Shown here: one piece after another, positions 12,524 to 22,172 of the stretch
Numbering within the stretch: the stretch's first letter is position 1
How the letters are laid out: each line of letters starts with the position of its first letter
From: Fidelibacterota bacterium
GTDB taxonomy: Bacteria > Fidelibacterota > UBA2242
DNA length: 42,505 bases
Direction: 5' to 3'
Assembly (NCBI GenBank): GCA_016783665.1
Contig: JADHWC010000011.1
Span: 1-42,505 of the forward strand
The notes under the pieces: generated by a model
What the model was told of the DNA's origin: nothing
The model's database searches: none
What the model saw: only the letters and a program-made list of their open reading frames with translations
Program-made: the position numbers and the translations under genes

Positions 12524-14410
12524 CTATCTTTTTAACAGGATCATTAATGAGGTGATATCGGAGGGAGACACGCCCGGAATTCGGGACGCCTGACCAATAG
12601 TTTCCGGGCGAAATTTGTGTAATTTTTCTCTGGCCTCTTTAGTAATGGATTTTATGTTGGAGTAATCCAAGCTGCCGGGGATCCTCAAAGATTCCTGACG
12701 TTTAAATCGGTCGATCTGTTTTATTTGTCTATGAATATAGCCTTTATATTTCACGTCGATTTCAATCTGATCATCTAGACCCTTATACTGCCGAATTCTT
12801 GATAGAAGGTCAGCAGGGAAGAATGATAAAAGAGCAGAAATATGAAATCCCGGGCGGCAGAGGATTTTTTGTAGAAGAACCCCCGAGTGAATAGTGCTTT
12901 CATTTTGGTTCTGCAAAATTGGGTTTATATCAGCCGGACAGACTGTGGTTGATTCGAGAAAATTTATTGCGGCTTTAATTGTAGCCCTCTTTGTATTGGC
13001 AGTTTTGAAGTAATGATCGTTGATAAGCCCAAGCAGATGACCCTTATGAGATAGGCGCATATCGGCGTTATCAAAACGGAGGAGGAGGCGATATTCAGCA
13101 CTGGATGTAAACATTCGATAAGGCTCATTGGGACTTTTTGTGATAAGGTCGTCGATTAAAACCCCAATATAGGCTTCAGATCGATCGAGAAAGAAAGGTT
13201 TTTCCTCTCGAATATTTAAGGCTGCATTTATTCCGGCAACCAGCCCTAAAGCTGCCGCCTCTTCATAGCCGGATGTTCCGTTTACCTGACCTGCAAGGAA
13301 AAGCCCGCCGATCAATTTTGTTTCGAGTGTTCTCTTTAGTTGGTAAGATGGAAAATAATCATATTCAATTGCATAACCGGGCTTTATTATTTCCGCATTC
13401 TCTAATCCCGGGATAGAGCGGAGGCCCCGCAGTTGAATATCGAGTGGAAGACTTGTAGAAAACCCGTTAACGTAAACTTGATTTGCGTTTTCCCATTCCG
13501 GTTCGAGAAATATCTGGTGCGAGTTCCGGTCACCGAAGCGAACGATTTTATCTTCTATGCTTGGACAATAGCGAGGACCAACGCCTCTTATTTTGCCTGA
13601 ATAAAGAGGAGACCTGTCCAGCCCGCGATAGAGAATTTCATGAGTTGTCTTTGTCGTATGTGTAATATAACAGGGAATGTTTTTGGGGCTGAAGCGCTCG
13701 GTTTGAAAAGAAAAGGGAATGGGATCTTTGTCTCCATATTGTGGCAGGACCTTTGTATAATCAATTGTGTCGGCTTTTATTCTTGGGGGAGTGCCGGTTT
13801 TCAGCCTACCGGATTTTATGCCAATTTTATTTAAAGATTCCGTTAAGCCCACCGCGCTCTTTTCATCGAGGCGGCCTCCTGAAAATTGGTCCATTCCGAT
13901 GTGAATTAACCCGTTTAAAAATGTGCCGGCGGTAATAATAGCTGTCTTACAAGGAATCGATCCATGGTTGATGGTTTCCACTGCGACAATGCGGGAATTT
14001 TCAACGACAATCTTTGTGGCAATATCTTCAATGACAGATAGATTATCCTGGTTCATGACACGCTTTTGTATTTCGAGAGAATATTGGTTTTTATCCGCCT
14101 GAGCGCGCGGAGACCACACCGCCCGCCCTTTAGATCGATTAAGCATTTTAAATTGAATGCCGGTTATATCGATAACCTTAGCCATCTCGCCACCGAGGGC
14201 GTCAATTTCAGCAACCAGGTGACCCTTTGCCAGTCCACCGATAGCCGGGTTGCACGACATTCTGGCGATGGCGGTTTTTTCCATAGTTATCAATAAGGTG
14301 TTTATGTCCATTCTTGCAGAAACCAACGCTGCTTCCACGCCGGCATGTCCGCCGCCAACCACGATGTTCTCAAAAGCATGTTTCACGTGAAACCCTATTT
14401 GCCAATGCAA
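12524..14410 (-). CDS. mnmG: tRNA uridine-5-carboxymethylaminomethyl modification enzyme MnmG (GidA)
   Basis: ENIVVGGGHAGVEAALVSARMDINTLLITM, CNPAIGGLAKGHLVAEIDALGGEMAK, TGTFLNGLIHIGM, AGQVNGTSGYEEAAALGLVAGINAA. Confidence 0.96.
   Translation of the reverse strand: MHWQIGFHVKHAFENIVVGGGHAGVEAALVSARMDINTLLITMEKTAIARMSCNPAIGGLAKGHLVAEIDALGGEMAKVIDITGIQFKMLNRSKGRAVWSPRAQADKNQYSLEIQKRVMNQDNLSVIEDIATKIVVENSRIVAVETINHGSIPCKTAIITAGTFLNGLIHIGMDQFSGGRLDEKSAVGLTESLNKIGIKSGRLKTGTPPRIKADTIDYTKVLPQYGDKDPIPFSFQTERFSPKNIPCYITHTTKTTHEILYRGLDRSPLYSGKIRGVGPRYCPSIEDKIVRFGDRNSHQIFLEPEWENANQVYVNGFSTSLPLDIQLRGLRSIPGLENAEIIKPGYAIEYDYFPSYQLKRTLETKLIGGLFLAGQVNGTSGYEEAAALGLVAGINAALNIREEKPFFLDRSEAYIGVLIDDLITKSPNEPYRMFTSSAEYRLLLRFDNADMRLSHKGHLLGLINDHYFKTANTKRATIKAAINFLESTTVCPADINPILQNQNESTIHSGVLLQKILCRPGFHISALLSFFPADLLSRIRQYKGLDDQIEIDVKYKGYIHRQIKQIDRFKRQESLRIPGSLDYSNIKSITKEAREKLHKFRPETIGQASRIPGVSPSDITSLMILLKR
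14379..14394. promoter_or_regulatory. parS-like site (TGTTTCACGTGAAACC, 15/16 to consensus)
   Basis: Near-perfect palindrome encoding the FHVKH segment at the mnmG N-terminus. Confidence 0.8.
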
Positions 14411-15756
14411 AAGTGACTAAAAATATTGTTAAGAATATCCTCATTTGTTGTTTTTCCCAATATGGCGCCTAAGCGATCAAGAGCTTCGCGGAGGTCTATT
14501 ACAATAATTTCGGACGGATTATCAGCTGTTGCGCTATCGACGGATTTCATAAGACTTTTTCGAGCCATATCAAGAGCTTCTTTATGTCGCAGCCGTGTAA
14601 TAAAGACCGATTCGCTTTCTTGACGGAGCCGCTCAATCTTTTTAACCATTCCGGACGTTATTTCATGAATACCGGTGAGATATTTTGCGGAACAAAAATA
14701 GTGTTGTTGCCCGGCAAATTGTTTTTTTACTTTACTGATCAGGTGAGGCTTTGCCAGGTCTGACTTGTTCAGGATATAAATTACTTTTTCGGAAATTTCA
14801 TCCGATAATTGTAATACGTTGGCCTTGAGCTCAGAAATATCTATGACATAAAGGATGATATTTCCTTTGTTTAAAAGATCTTTGGATTTTGACACACCGG
14901 CAGACTCAATAGAATCGTCGGTGTCACGAATTCCCGCTGTGTCGATTAATCGGAATTGATAATCGCCGACCCGGATTGACTCTTCGATAAAATCTCTGGT
15001 TGTTCCCGGCGAAGGAGACACAATGACCCGTTCTTCTTTTAAAAAGGCATTGAAAAGACTTGATTTTCCACTGTTCGGTGGTCCGATAATTGGGCAGACG
15101 ACACCCTCTCGGCAGATTTTACCATAATCATATGAATTTATCAAAGCCTCTATTTTTGCCGAAACAGCGTTAATTTGTTTAATGATTTCATCTTTGGGTG
15201 TAATTTGAATTTCTTCTTCTTGGAAATCGAGTTCCAGCTCAAGCACGGAAACTATATCAACAACCGCAGATTTTATATTCGATATTATCTCTCCAAACTT
15301 TCCTTCTAAAAGGCCGGCTGAAGCAGTCTGCGCGGAACGAGAGGCAGAGTAGATTATATCAGCAACGCCCTCTGCCTGGCTAAGATCCATTTTTCCGTTG
15401 AGGAACGCGCGCTGTGTAAATTCGCCCGGCGCGGCTCCGCGGGCGCCCTCTTGTTTGCATGCTGTAATAATAAGGTCACACAAAAACGGACTGCCGTGTA
15501 AGCTTATTTCAACCAGATTCTCGCCAGTGTAAGAATTCGGAGCTTTAAAATATGTGACAATGGCAGTGTCGATATAACCGTTTTTGTCATAAAGCCGACC
15601 GAAAATAGCAAGCCGGTGTCTCAGTTGCTGTTTGGATTTGAAGAGGTTCTGTATTATTTCGAAGGATTTATCTCCGGAGAGCCGAACGACTGCGATACCG
15701 CCAAATCCGCCAGGAGTGGACAGCGCGACAATGGTTGATTTGTTTTCTACACCCAT
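14395..15756 (-). CDS. mnmE: tRNA modification GTPase MnmE (TrmE); ORF track extends to 15870, start proposed at MGVENKSTIVALSTPGG
   Basis: STIVALSTPGGFGGIAVVRLSG, GPPNSGKSSLFNAFLKEERVIVSPSPGTTRDFIEE, DTAGIRDTDDSIE, C-terminal FSHFCIGK. Confidence 0.95.
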   Translation of the reverse strand: MGVENKSTIVALSTPGGFGGIAVVRLSGDKSFEIIQNLFKSKQQLRHRLAIFGRLYDKNGYIDTAIVTYFKAPNSYTGENLVEISLHGSPFLCDLIITACKQEGARGAAPGEFTQRAFLNGKMDLSQAEGVADIIYSASRSAQTASAGLLEGKFGEIISNIKSAVVDIVSVLELELDFQEEEIQITPKDEIIKQINAVSAKIEALINSYDYGKICREGVVCPIIGPPNSGKSSLFNAFLKEERVIVSPSPGTTRDFIEESIRVGDYQFRLIDTAGIRDTDDSIESAGVSKSKDLLNKGNIILYVIDISELKANVLQLSDEISEKVIYILNKSDLAKPHLISKVKKQFAGQQHYFCSAKYLTGIHEITSGMVKKIERLRQESESVFITRLRHKEALDMARKSLMKSVDSATADNPSEIIVIDLREALDRLGAILGKTTNEDILNNIFSHFCIGK

Positions 15757-15766
15757 GTTCCAGGTG

Positions 15767-17521
15767 TTATTTGCGTCTGGTTTTTGACTGGATTTTGCGG
15801 AGAGTTTCAATCGTCGAAGGACGTTGTTTTTTCGGTTTTGATTTAGCTGGAACAAGTTTTTGTTGGGCAACCGTAAGAAGATTAAAGAGAGTGTAATACA
15901 GGTTTAGTCCGGACGGGAACTGATTGAACATGAAGAAAAACATGATTGGCATCATGTACATCATCATTTTTTGTTGCGGATTTGTGCTGGTTGCGCCACC
16001 GAGTTTCTGTTGTAAAATAGTGGATAGTGCCATAATTACCGGAAGAACATTAACATATTTTCCGTATATGGGAATTGTAAAAGGGAGGGTAAATATGGTG
16101 TCCGGCGCTGACAGGTCGGTAATCCACCAAATAAAGGGCGCGTGTCTTAGCTCAATGGTTGTTCGAAAAACAGTAAAAAGAGCAATAAGAATGGGCATCT
16201 GAAGCAGCAGGGGCAGGCAGCCGCCCATGGGATTGACGCCATGTTCTTTATAGAGCTTCATTTGCGCAGCACTTATTTTTTGCTGGTCATTTTTAAATTT
16301 TATCTTAATCTCTTCTATTTTTGGCTGAAGTTTTTGCATTTCCTTCATGGAGTGCATGGATTTGTTGGTTAGCGGGTAAAGAATAATTTTAATTAAAAAA
16401 GAAAAAATGATTAATACCCAGCCATAGTTTGGAATAATTTTTCTGAGATGAATAAACGTCCATACAATACCTTTGCTTATTGGTCTTAGAATTTTGCCCA
16501 GGCTCATTATATTTTCAAGGCCGGCATTCAGGCTTTTAACTGTTGTATAATCCAGGGGTCCGATAAACAACGCTGTTTGACTGATATCCTCCACAGGCAG
16601 AGATATTTGCATAGAGTATTGTTTATAATAATCCTTGCTGGATATTGGTATCCCGCTTGCCGATAATTTGTATCCGGAACAACTGTTTTGAGGGATGAAA
16701 GACGCCGCGAAATATTTTGTTCTGATGGCTGTCCAGCTTGTTTGCCCCGCGAATCGGGTTTCTTCTGACGCGTTCTTTTTTATATCAAGGGCTTCGGTCT
16801 CTCCGCCGCTGTATGCGTAAGCCTTGGAATATCGTGTTTCGTCTACAATATTTGGCTCGGTATAGGCAAGTCCACCGTCCCAAGAAAGATCATAATGTTT
16901 TGTAGCCATATCCCGCTGTAGATTGCGAAGATCGGTTTCAATATTAATTATATAGTTGTCACCATAGAAAACCAGGGTTTTATGAACAATCTTTATTTGC
17001 TTGTTATCGGTTAATGTAAAGGTGATTGTGGCGGAATCAGCTCCAGACAGCCAAATTGTATTACCGTATGTGTTTTTTGCATGGACGTTGTCAACAATGA
17101 AGTTTTGTTTAAGTATTATAGAATCACCGTCTATAGAAATATACTTTATAATTAGCGGTGATGTATGGTGATCGGTTATGAGTTCAACGAGAGTAGTGTC
17201 GTTTTCTTTAAACATATTATACTGTTTCAAAATAAAACTTGTTAGTGTTCCTCCGCCTATTGATGAGATTCGGGCTGTGTATAAATCCGTTTCGACCGTA
17301 ATATATTCCGCTTTGCTCGCATCAGAAAATTTTGGATGTTGTGTTTTTGAAATCTTGGTCAGATCTTCGGATAAAGTTGACACAGGTTCTTTTTGAGCTT
17401 CAATTTGTATTTCTTGCTCAGGCAAAGTGTCCGGGTTTTTTTTAAAAAGTTTAAAATAGGATGGCATTGCCAGAATAATCAGAAAAATTAAAACGAATGC
17501 CAGTATAGATTTTCTATCCAT
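15767..17521 (-). CDS. yidC: Membrane protein insertase YidC (start proposed at MDRKSILAF; ORF track extends to 17587)
   Basis: MDRKSILAFVLIFLIILAMPSYF; YGWVLIIFSFLIKIILYPLTNKSMHSMKEMQKLQPKIEEIK; GGCLPLLLQMPILIALFTVFRTTIELRHAPFIWWITDLSAPD. Confidence 0.95.
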   Translation of the reverse strand: MDRKSILAFVLIFLIILAMPSYFKLFKKNPDTLPEQEIQIEAQKEPVSTLSEDLTKISKTQHPKFSDASKAEYITVETDLYTARISSIGGGTLTSFILKQYNMFKENDTTLVELITDHHTSPLIIKYISIDGDSIILKQNFIVDNVHAKNTYGNTIWLSGADSATITFTLTDNKQIKIVHKTLVFYGDNYIINIETDLRNLQRDMATKHYDLSWDGGLAYTEPNIVDETRYSKAYAYSGGETEALDIKKNASEETRFAGQTSWTAIRTKYFAASFIPQNSCSGYKLSASGIPISSKDYYKQYSMQISLPVEDISQTALFIGPLDYTTVKSLNAGLENIMSLGKILRPISKGIVWTFIHLRKIIPNYGWVLIIFSFLIKIILYPLTNKSMHSMKEMQKLQPKIEEIKIKFKNDQQKISAAQMKLYKEHGVNPMGGCLPLLLQMPILIALFTVFRTTIELRHAPFIWWITDLSAPDTIFTLPFTIPIYGKYVNVLPVIMALSTILQQKLGGATSTNPQQKMMMYMMPIMFFFMFNQFPSGLNLYYTLFNLLTVAQQKLVPAKSKPKKQRPSTIETLRKIQSKTRRK

Positions 17522-17759
17522 GAGAATCTTCCTTATATGTTGGCAATGGATCATATCCGCCGGGATGAAACGGATGACATTTGCCAACTCGTTTAATCGT
17601 TAATAATGACGCTTTTAAGAAACCAAACTTTTTATATGCCATGATGCCATAGCTGGAACAGGAGGGATAAAAACGGCAAGAGGACGGGAGCGCGGGCGAT
17701 AGAACCGCCTGATATATCTTAATAATAAAAACAGCAAGTTTATTTATGATCTTCGACAT
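17514..17759 (-). CDS. yidD: Membrane protein insertion efficiency factor YidD
   Basis: FIIKIYQAVLSPALPSSCRFYPSCSSYGIMAYKKFGFLKASLLTIKRVGKCHPFHPGGYDPLP. Confidence 0.95.
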   Translation of the reverse strand: MSKIINKLAVFIIKIYQAVLSPALPSSCRFYPSCSSYGIMAYKKFGFLKASLLTIKRVGKCHPFHPGGYDPLPTYKEDSHG

Positions 17760-18141
17760 TTTTAGTTAGAATAGCGGTTAAATATTCTTTAAACTCCTTA
17801 GAGTTGATATGTCCGGTGTTTTTAGTCACAGAAAAAATAATTCCATGCGGTGTGGTTACAAACGGCTTTGTATTTCTGTATGTTTCGCGAATGGTGCGTT
17901 TTATTAAGTTCCTTTTAACGGCATTGCCGATGCATTTTCTCAAAACAATCATCATTTCCCACTTTTCTTGGGGGGCGGCAACAATAATCACAGAATGGTA
18001 ATTCGCACGGATTTTTTGGTTATGGTTAAGAATTGCGAGATGTTTCTTCTTATCAGATATAATTTCGCTTTTAGGTAGATTAGGCGGAAAGAACTTTTCT
18101 TCCTTTTGCGCGTCTTTTTGCAATGATCCTTTTGCCGCCAT
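17740..18141 (-). CDS. rnpA: Ribonuclease P protein component; true start uncertain, inside rpmH
   Basis: [44 protein letters not shown] (RnpA RNR-type motif); sits between rpmH and yidD. Confidence 0.9.
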   Translation of the reverse strand: MAAKGSLQKDAQKEEKFFPPNLPKSEIISDKKKHLAILNHNQKIRANYHSVIIVAAPQEKWEMMIVLRKCIGNAVKRNLIKRTIRETYRNTKPFVTTPHGIIFSVTKNTGHINSKEFKEYLTAILTKNVEDHK

Positions 18142-18214
18142 TACTGCTCATTCTTTCTCTAAAACCGTGTTTGTTTTTCCGCTTCCGGTTGCTTGGCTGA
18201 TATGTACGTTTCAT
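18080..18214 (-). CDS. rpmH: 50S ribosomal protein L34 (not in the supplied ORF track)
   Basis: Reverse-strand translation: [44 protein letters not shown] (44 aa), unmistakable L34; SD-like AAAGGAA upstream. Confidence 0.97.
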   Translation of the reverse strand: MKRTYQPSNRKRKNKHGFRERMSSNGGKRIIAKRRAKGRKVLSA

Positions 18215-18560
18215 GTGTTCCTTTCATTTTATATTACCAAACAATTTTTAAAAGCTACGTAATTTAAAATAAAATTCCTTATTATCAACCGGTCTTTGTT
18301 TTTTTTAGAAATATTTCAACCTTTTTCTTGACATTTCAATGTGGACAATTATTTTATATAGAGCGCGGATTACCCGCTGTTGATAAATTGTTGATAACAT
18401 CTTTTTATGAGGATTGTCTTGTCTTTTTTACGTGGTTGTATTTTGGAAGGCGTGTCGTTTTTCTCGACGGAATCATCGTCGGTGGTGATAATCTCTTGTG
18501 ATGTCTATCCTTTTAATTTTGTGTGGTGTTGATAACTAATGAACAGGTGTAACAATATAT
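18215..18560. other. oriC: Putative replication origin (oriC) between rpmH and dnaA
   Basis: AT-rich, rpmH/dnaA divergent intergenic; TGTTGATAA at 18378-18386, 18389-18397 and 18527-18535; near matches TTATCAACC 18282-18290, TGTGGACAA 18340-18348, TGGTGATAA 18483-18491. Confidence 0.75.
18328..18355 (+). promoter_or_regulatory. Candidate sigma70-type dnaA promoter overlapped by a DnaA-box-like sequence
   Basis: TTGACA 18328-18333, 16-bp spacer, TATTTT 18350-18355; TGTGGACAA lies in the spacer. Confidence 0.4.
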
Positions 18561-19952
18561 ATGTATTCTACTGGTGATTATCGGCATATCTGGGATAACT
18601 GTCTGCAACTGATTAAGGGGCGTATTCCGCCGCAGACATACAGCACTTGGTTTCAGCCCATAAAGGCAATTTCTATTACGGACGGCTCTCTCTTTCTTCA
18701 GGTCCCGAACAAATTCTTCTATGATTGGCTAGATAGTCATTATAAAGAGACAATTCAGGGTTCTCTGCGAGAAGTGACGGGGAATGGTCTATCAATAAAA
18801 TACACGGTTTTGCTTACGGATACACCTTCAGAAGAAAAAGAAAAGATAATAGAAACGATTCCTGAGAATTATAATCGCAGCATCAACCTGAAGTCCGCGC
18901 AATCAGGTATGATCGAACGCGGTACCCGCATCAATGAGAACTATGTTTTTGAAAATTTTGTAGAAGGAAACAGCAACCAGTTTGCAAGGGCAGCGTCCAT
19001 TGCGGTAGCAAATAATCCCGGCAAGACACCATTTAACCCGCTTGTAATATATGGGGGCACGGGGCTGGGAAAGACCCATCTGTTACAGGCTATAGGAAAT
19101 AACGCATTATCGACCGGACATGCAAATAAAGTTGTTTATGTATCAAGCGATACGTTTACACTGGACTTTATCGCAGCTATTCAGAAAAATAAAACAACGG
19201 ATTTCTCCAGGTATTACCGCAGCGTGGACATGCTTTTATTGGACGACATCCAGTTTTTTCAAAACAAAGAACAGACCCAGGAACAATTTTTTCACATTTT
19301 CAATGATCTATATCAACACAACAGGCAAATTGTACTGACGACCGATCGTCCTCCGATGGAATTGAAAGGTCTTCAAGATAGATTGTTGTCCCGCTTCCAA
19401 TCAAGTTTGACGGTAGACATTCAACCACCTGACCTTGAGACGCGAATTGCAATTTTAAATAAAAAAGCATCATCTGACGGTCTGGATCTACCCTATGATG
19501 TTATAGAATTTATAGCCCAGAACGTAAAGTCCAATGTTCGCGAGCTGGAAGGTTTTCTCATACGCATGTTGGCATATTCCTCGCTAATGCAGGTTGATAT
19601 AGAATTAGACTTGGCGCGAAAAGTGTTCAGAGAAACCGGCGCTGTTGAGAAAAAAGGTATCGTCTCAATTGAAGACATTCAAAAAATCGTTGGCACATCT
19701 TATTCCATTAACCTGGATTCACTGGTTGGAAAATCGAGGACGAAGGAAGTTGCCGAAGCGCGGATGGTAGCAATGTATCTTGCCAGAGAACATACGAATC
19801 TGTCTTTGAAAACAATTGGAATATATTTCGGTGGACGCGATCACTCTACGGTTGTTCATGCATGCAAATGTGTTGAAGAGAGAAAAACAGACAACGAGCA
19901 ATTTTCAGCCAGAGTGATTTCTATACAGGAAAAAGTGAGAAACGCTATATAG
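18561..19952 (+). CDS. dnaA: Chromosomal replication initiator protein DnaA
   Basis: NPLVIYGGTGLGKTHLLQAIGN, MLLLDDIQFFQNKEQTQEQFFHIFNDLY, LVGKSRTKEVAEARMVAMYLAREHTNLSLKTIGIYFGGRDHSTVVHAC. Confidence 0.97.
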   Translation: MYSTGDYRHIWDNCLQLIKGRIPPQTYSTWFQPIKAISITDGSLFLQVPNKFFYDWLDSHYKETIQGSLREVTGNGLSIKYTVLLTDTPSEEKEKIIETIPENYNRSINLKSAQSGMIERGTRINENYVFENFVEGNSNQFARAASIAVANNPGKTPFNPLVIYGGTGLGKTHLLQAIGNNALSTGHANKVVYVSSDTFTLDFIAAIQKNKTTDFSRYYRSVDMLLLDDIQFFQNKEQTQEQFFHIFNDLYQHNRQIVLTTDRPPMELKGLQDRLLSRFQSSLTVDIQPPDLETRIAILNKKASSDGLDLPYDVIEFIAQNVKSNVRELEGFLIRMLAYSSLMQVDIELDLARKVFRETGAVEKKGIVSIEDIQKIVGTSYSINLDSLVGKSRTKEVAEARMVAMYLAREHTNLSLKTIGIYFGGRDHSTVVHACKCVEERKTDNEQFSARVISIQEKVRNAI

Positions 19953-19985
19953 CTTAAAAAAATATAATAGTGATTGAAAAATAAA

Positions 19986-20014
19986 TTGACAAATAAGATA
20001 ATTATTAGTATAAT
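19986..20014 (+). promoter_or_regulatory. Consensus sigma70 promoter upstream of ssb
   Basis: TTGACA (19986-19991), 17-bp spacer, TATAAT (20009-20014). Confidence 0.8.
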
Positions 20015-20081
20015 TCATCGTAATGCTGGTATTTTTTTCAAATACGATGTTTTTTAACTAATTTTGTAAGGAGGAAAAATC

Positions 20082-20504
20082 ATGGCAAGGCCAAAAGGAA
20101 GCATTAACAAGGTTATACTGGTTGGTTATTTGGGACGAGACCCGGAAGTGCGTTATACGCCTAACGGAGACGCTGTCGCCGATGTATCTCTGGCGACCAC
20201 AGAATATTACAAGGATAAAAAAGGTGATCGCAATGAAAAAACCGAATGGCACAACCTTGTTATGTGGAGAACCCAGGCGGAATTTGCAAAAGAATGGCTA
20301 AAGAAAGGTCAGCTGGTATACGTTGACGGGCGCCTTCAAACCAGACAATGGGAAGACAAAGAAGGGCAAAAACGCAGCAAGACAGATATCCAGGTTGATC
20401 AAATTACCGTTCTTGGTGGTTTTGTTGGAAGAAACAAAAGCGATAACGCTCCAGAAAAAGATGACAGCGCCGCCAAGACCGGAGATGAAGAAATTCCTTT
20501 TTAA
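20082..20504 (+). CDS. ssb: Single-stranded DNA-binding protein
   Basis: INKVILVGYLGRDPEVRYTPNGDAVADVSLATTEYYKDKKG...EWHNLVMW; acidic tail DEEIPF; SD AAGGAGG. Confidence 0.96.
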   Translation: MARPKGSINKVILVGYLGRDPEVRYTPNGDAVADVSLATTEYYKDKKGDRNEKTEWHNLVMWRTQAEFAKEWLKKGQLVYVDGRLQTRQWEDKEGQKRSKTDIQVDQITVLGGFVGRNKSDNAPEKDDSAAKTGDEEIPF

Positions 20505-20510
20505 TTGCTC

Positions 20511-22172
20511 TTAATGATATTTGAACGAACTTTCTCCAACAAATTCTCTTAGAATAGAGGTTGGAGGCACTTCCTTATTATCAATAGGAAGGAAGTATGA
20601 AAGAAAGTGAAGAAGCCGTTCTGATTCTGGATGGCTCGGTTCTTCTTGTTCGACCGATTTTAATGCAAATTCGGCATGTTGTTTTAAAACACCGATTTCA
20701 TATGCTAAAGAAGAGTTGAACATAATATCCGCTTCACCCTGATATTTAAAAATATATTTCTTTTCTCCCTCTACGACATTTTTCCACATATTAATCGTCT
20801 GAGCGGCAGGGTAGCCGCGGTATTTTGAATCACGGACAATTCGGCGTATCAAGCGGGTGTCGTGCGTCGGGATTCTGTTGATATCATCAAAATTTAAATG
20901 GGTCAATGCGCTTAAATATATTTTAAACTTATACACATTATTTATGTCTTTCGTGAGCCCCGGATTGATACCGTGTATTCCTTCGATAATGAAGAAAGTG
21001 TTTGGTGATGCCTGAATTGATTTTTTTCCAATTTCCTTTTTACCATTTATAAAATTATAGACAGGAACGGCAACCGGCTTGCCGGCAAGAAGATCGCTTA
21101 ATTGTGTGTTCAGTAATTTCAAATCTAATGCGCCCAACACCTCAAAATTTATATTATTTCCCTGTTCGCGGACGATTTCGTCTCTGTCTTTGAAATAATT
21201 ATCAAGAGATAAACTTATAACCCTATGTCCCAGAACTCGTAGCTGAATATAAAGTCTTTTCATAAAAGTTGTCTTTCCGGACGAAGAGGGACCCGCGACA
21301 AAAATTAACCGCCGGTCTTTATGTGATTTATCAATAGTATCCGCAATGGCAGCAATTTTCTTCTCGTGTAGCGCTTCAGAAATTTTAACCATTTCAGAAA
21401 TATTGTTGTTGGTTACCAAATCGTTTAATTGGCTAATGTTGGTTAGTTCCAGAATATTGCCCCAGCGCTCAGCTTCGTTAAAAATCTCATATAAACGTTC
21501 TTGATTATAAAAAGGCTGCATTGAAAAAGGATCGTTTTCCACGGGACAGCGAAAAACAAATCCATTTTTGTACTTTTTAATGATATATGTTTTGATTAAA
21601 CCAGTTTCAGGGGCTGGCGGGCTTGGCAGCCAGTATCGCTGCCCGTTTATTGTATATAGCATGACGTAGTTTAACGAACAGTGTTTAATGAGCTCTGCTG
21701 TATCGTATCTTCCAGTTTTTTGAAAATACAATTGCGCTTCACCTCTTGTGTATAGCTCGGGAAGTATTGGTATATTGGCGCTTACGGTTTCTTTAAAGCC
21801 CGATTTAATTTTTTCAAACACGCTGTCACTGAGTGGTTTTTGACCGTCAAGTTTGCAGTATACGCCGTCGCACATACTGTGAAGAACACGTAATTTTCTT
21901 TCTGGCAGCTTCTTCTCGACGGTGTACTGAAGAATACAGATTGCGGCGTTTTCATAGGCTCTGCGTGGAGAGTCGTAGAAGTTCTGTATCGTTCCGATGG
22001 TTGTATTTTCATTAACCGTTTCGTTTAATGAGGCAAACGTGTTGTTTTTAATTGCCAAATATTCAAGACAGGGCTTATCTCTGTTATACTGTTTCAAGAT
22101 GTTTCTTATTGTTAGCCCTTTTTTAACCTTAATGTGCCGTCTTTTGTCGATTGATATGTCTATTGTTTCCAT
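20511..22172 (-). CDS. TGS-domain/uridine kinase-like (PRK family) nucleoside kinase
   Basis: Walker A IFVAGPSSSGKTTFMKRLYIQLRVLGHRVISLSLDNYFKDRDE; IEGIHGINPGLT; N-terminal TGS-like DISIDKRRHIKVKKGLTIRNILKQY. Confidence 0.8.
   Translation of the reverse strand: METIDISIDKRRHIKVKKGLTIRNILKQYNRDKPCLEYLAIKNNTFASLNETVNENTTIGTIQNFYDSPRRAYENAAICILQYTVEKKLPERKLRVLHSMCDGVYCKLDGQKPLSDSVFEKIKSGFKETVSANIPILPELYTRGEAQLYFQKTGRYDTAELIKHCSLNYVMLYTINGQRYWLPSPPAPETGLIKTYIIKKYKNGFVFRCPVENDPFSMQPFYNQERLYEIFNEAERWGNILELTNISQLNDLVTNNNISEMVKISEALHEKKIAAIADTIDKSHKDRRLIFVAGPSSSGKTTFMKRLYIQLRVLGHRVISLSLDNYFKDRDEIVREQGNNINFEVLGALDLKLLNTQLSDLLAGKPVAVPVYNFINGKKEIGKKSIQASPNTFFIIEGIHGINPGLTKDINNVYKFKIYLSALTHLNFDDINRIPTHDTRLIRRIVRDSKYRGYPAAQTINMWKNVVEGEKKYIFKYQGEADIMFNSSLAYEIGVLKQHAEFALKSVEQEEPSHPESERLLHFLSYFLPIDNKEVPPTSILREFVGESSFKYH

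Noticed and set aside
10048-14296. Plus-strand ORFs antisense to mfd and mnmG
   Set aside because: Low-complexity shadow ORFs opposite well-conserved genes.
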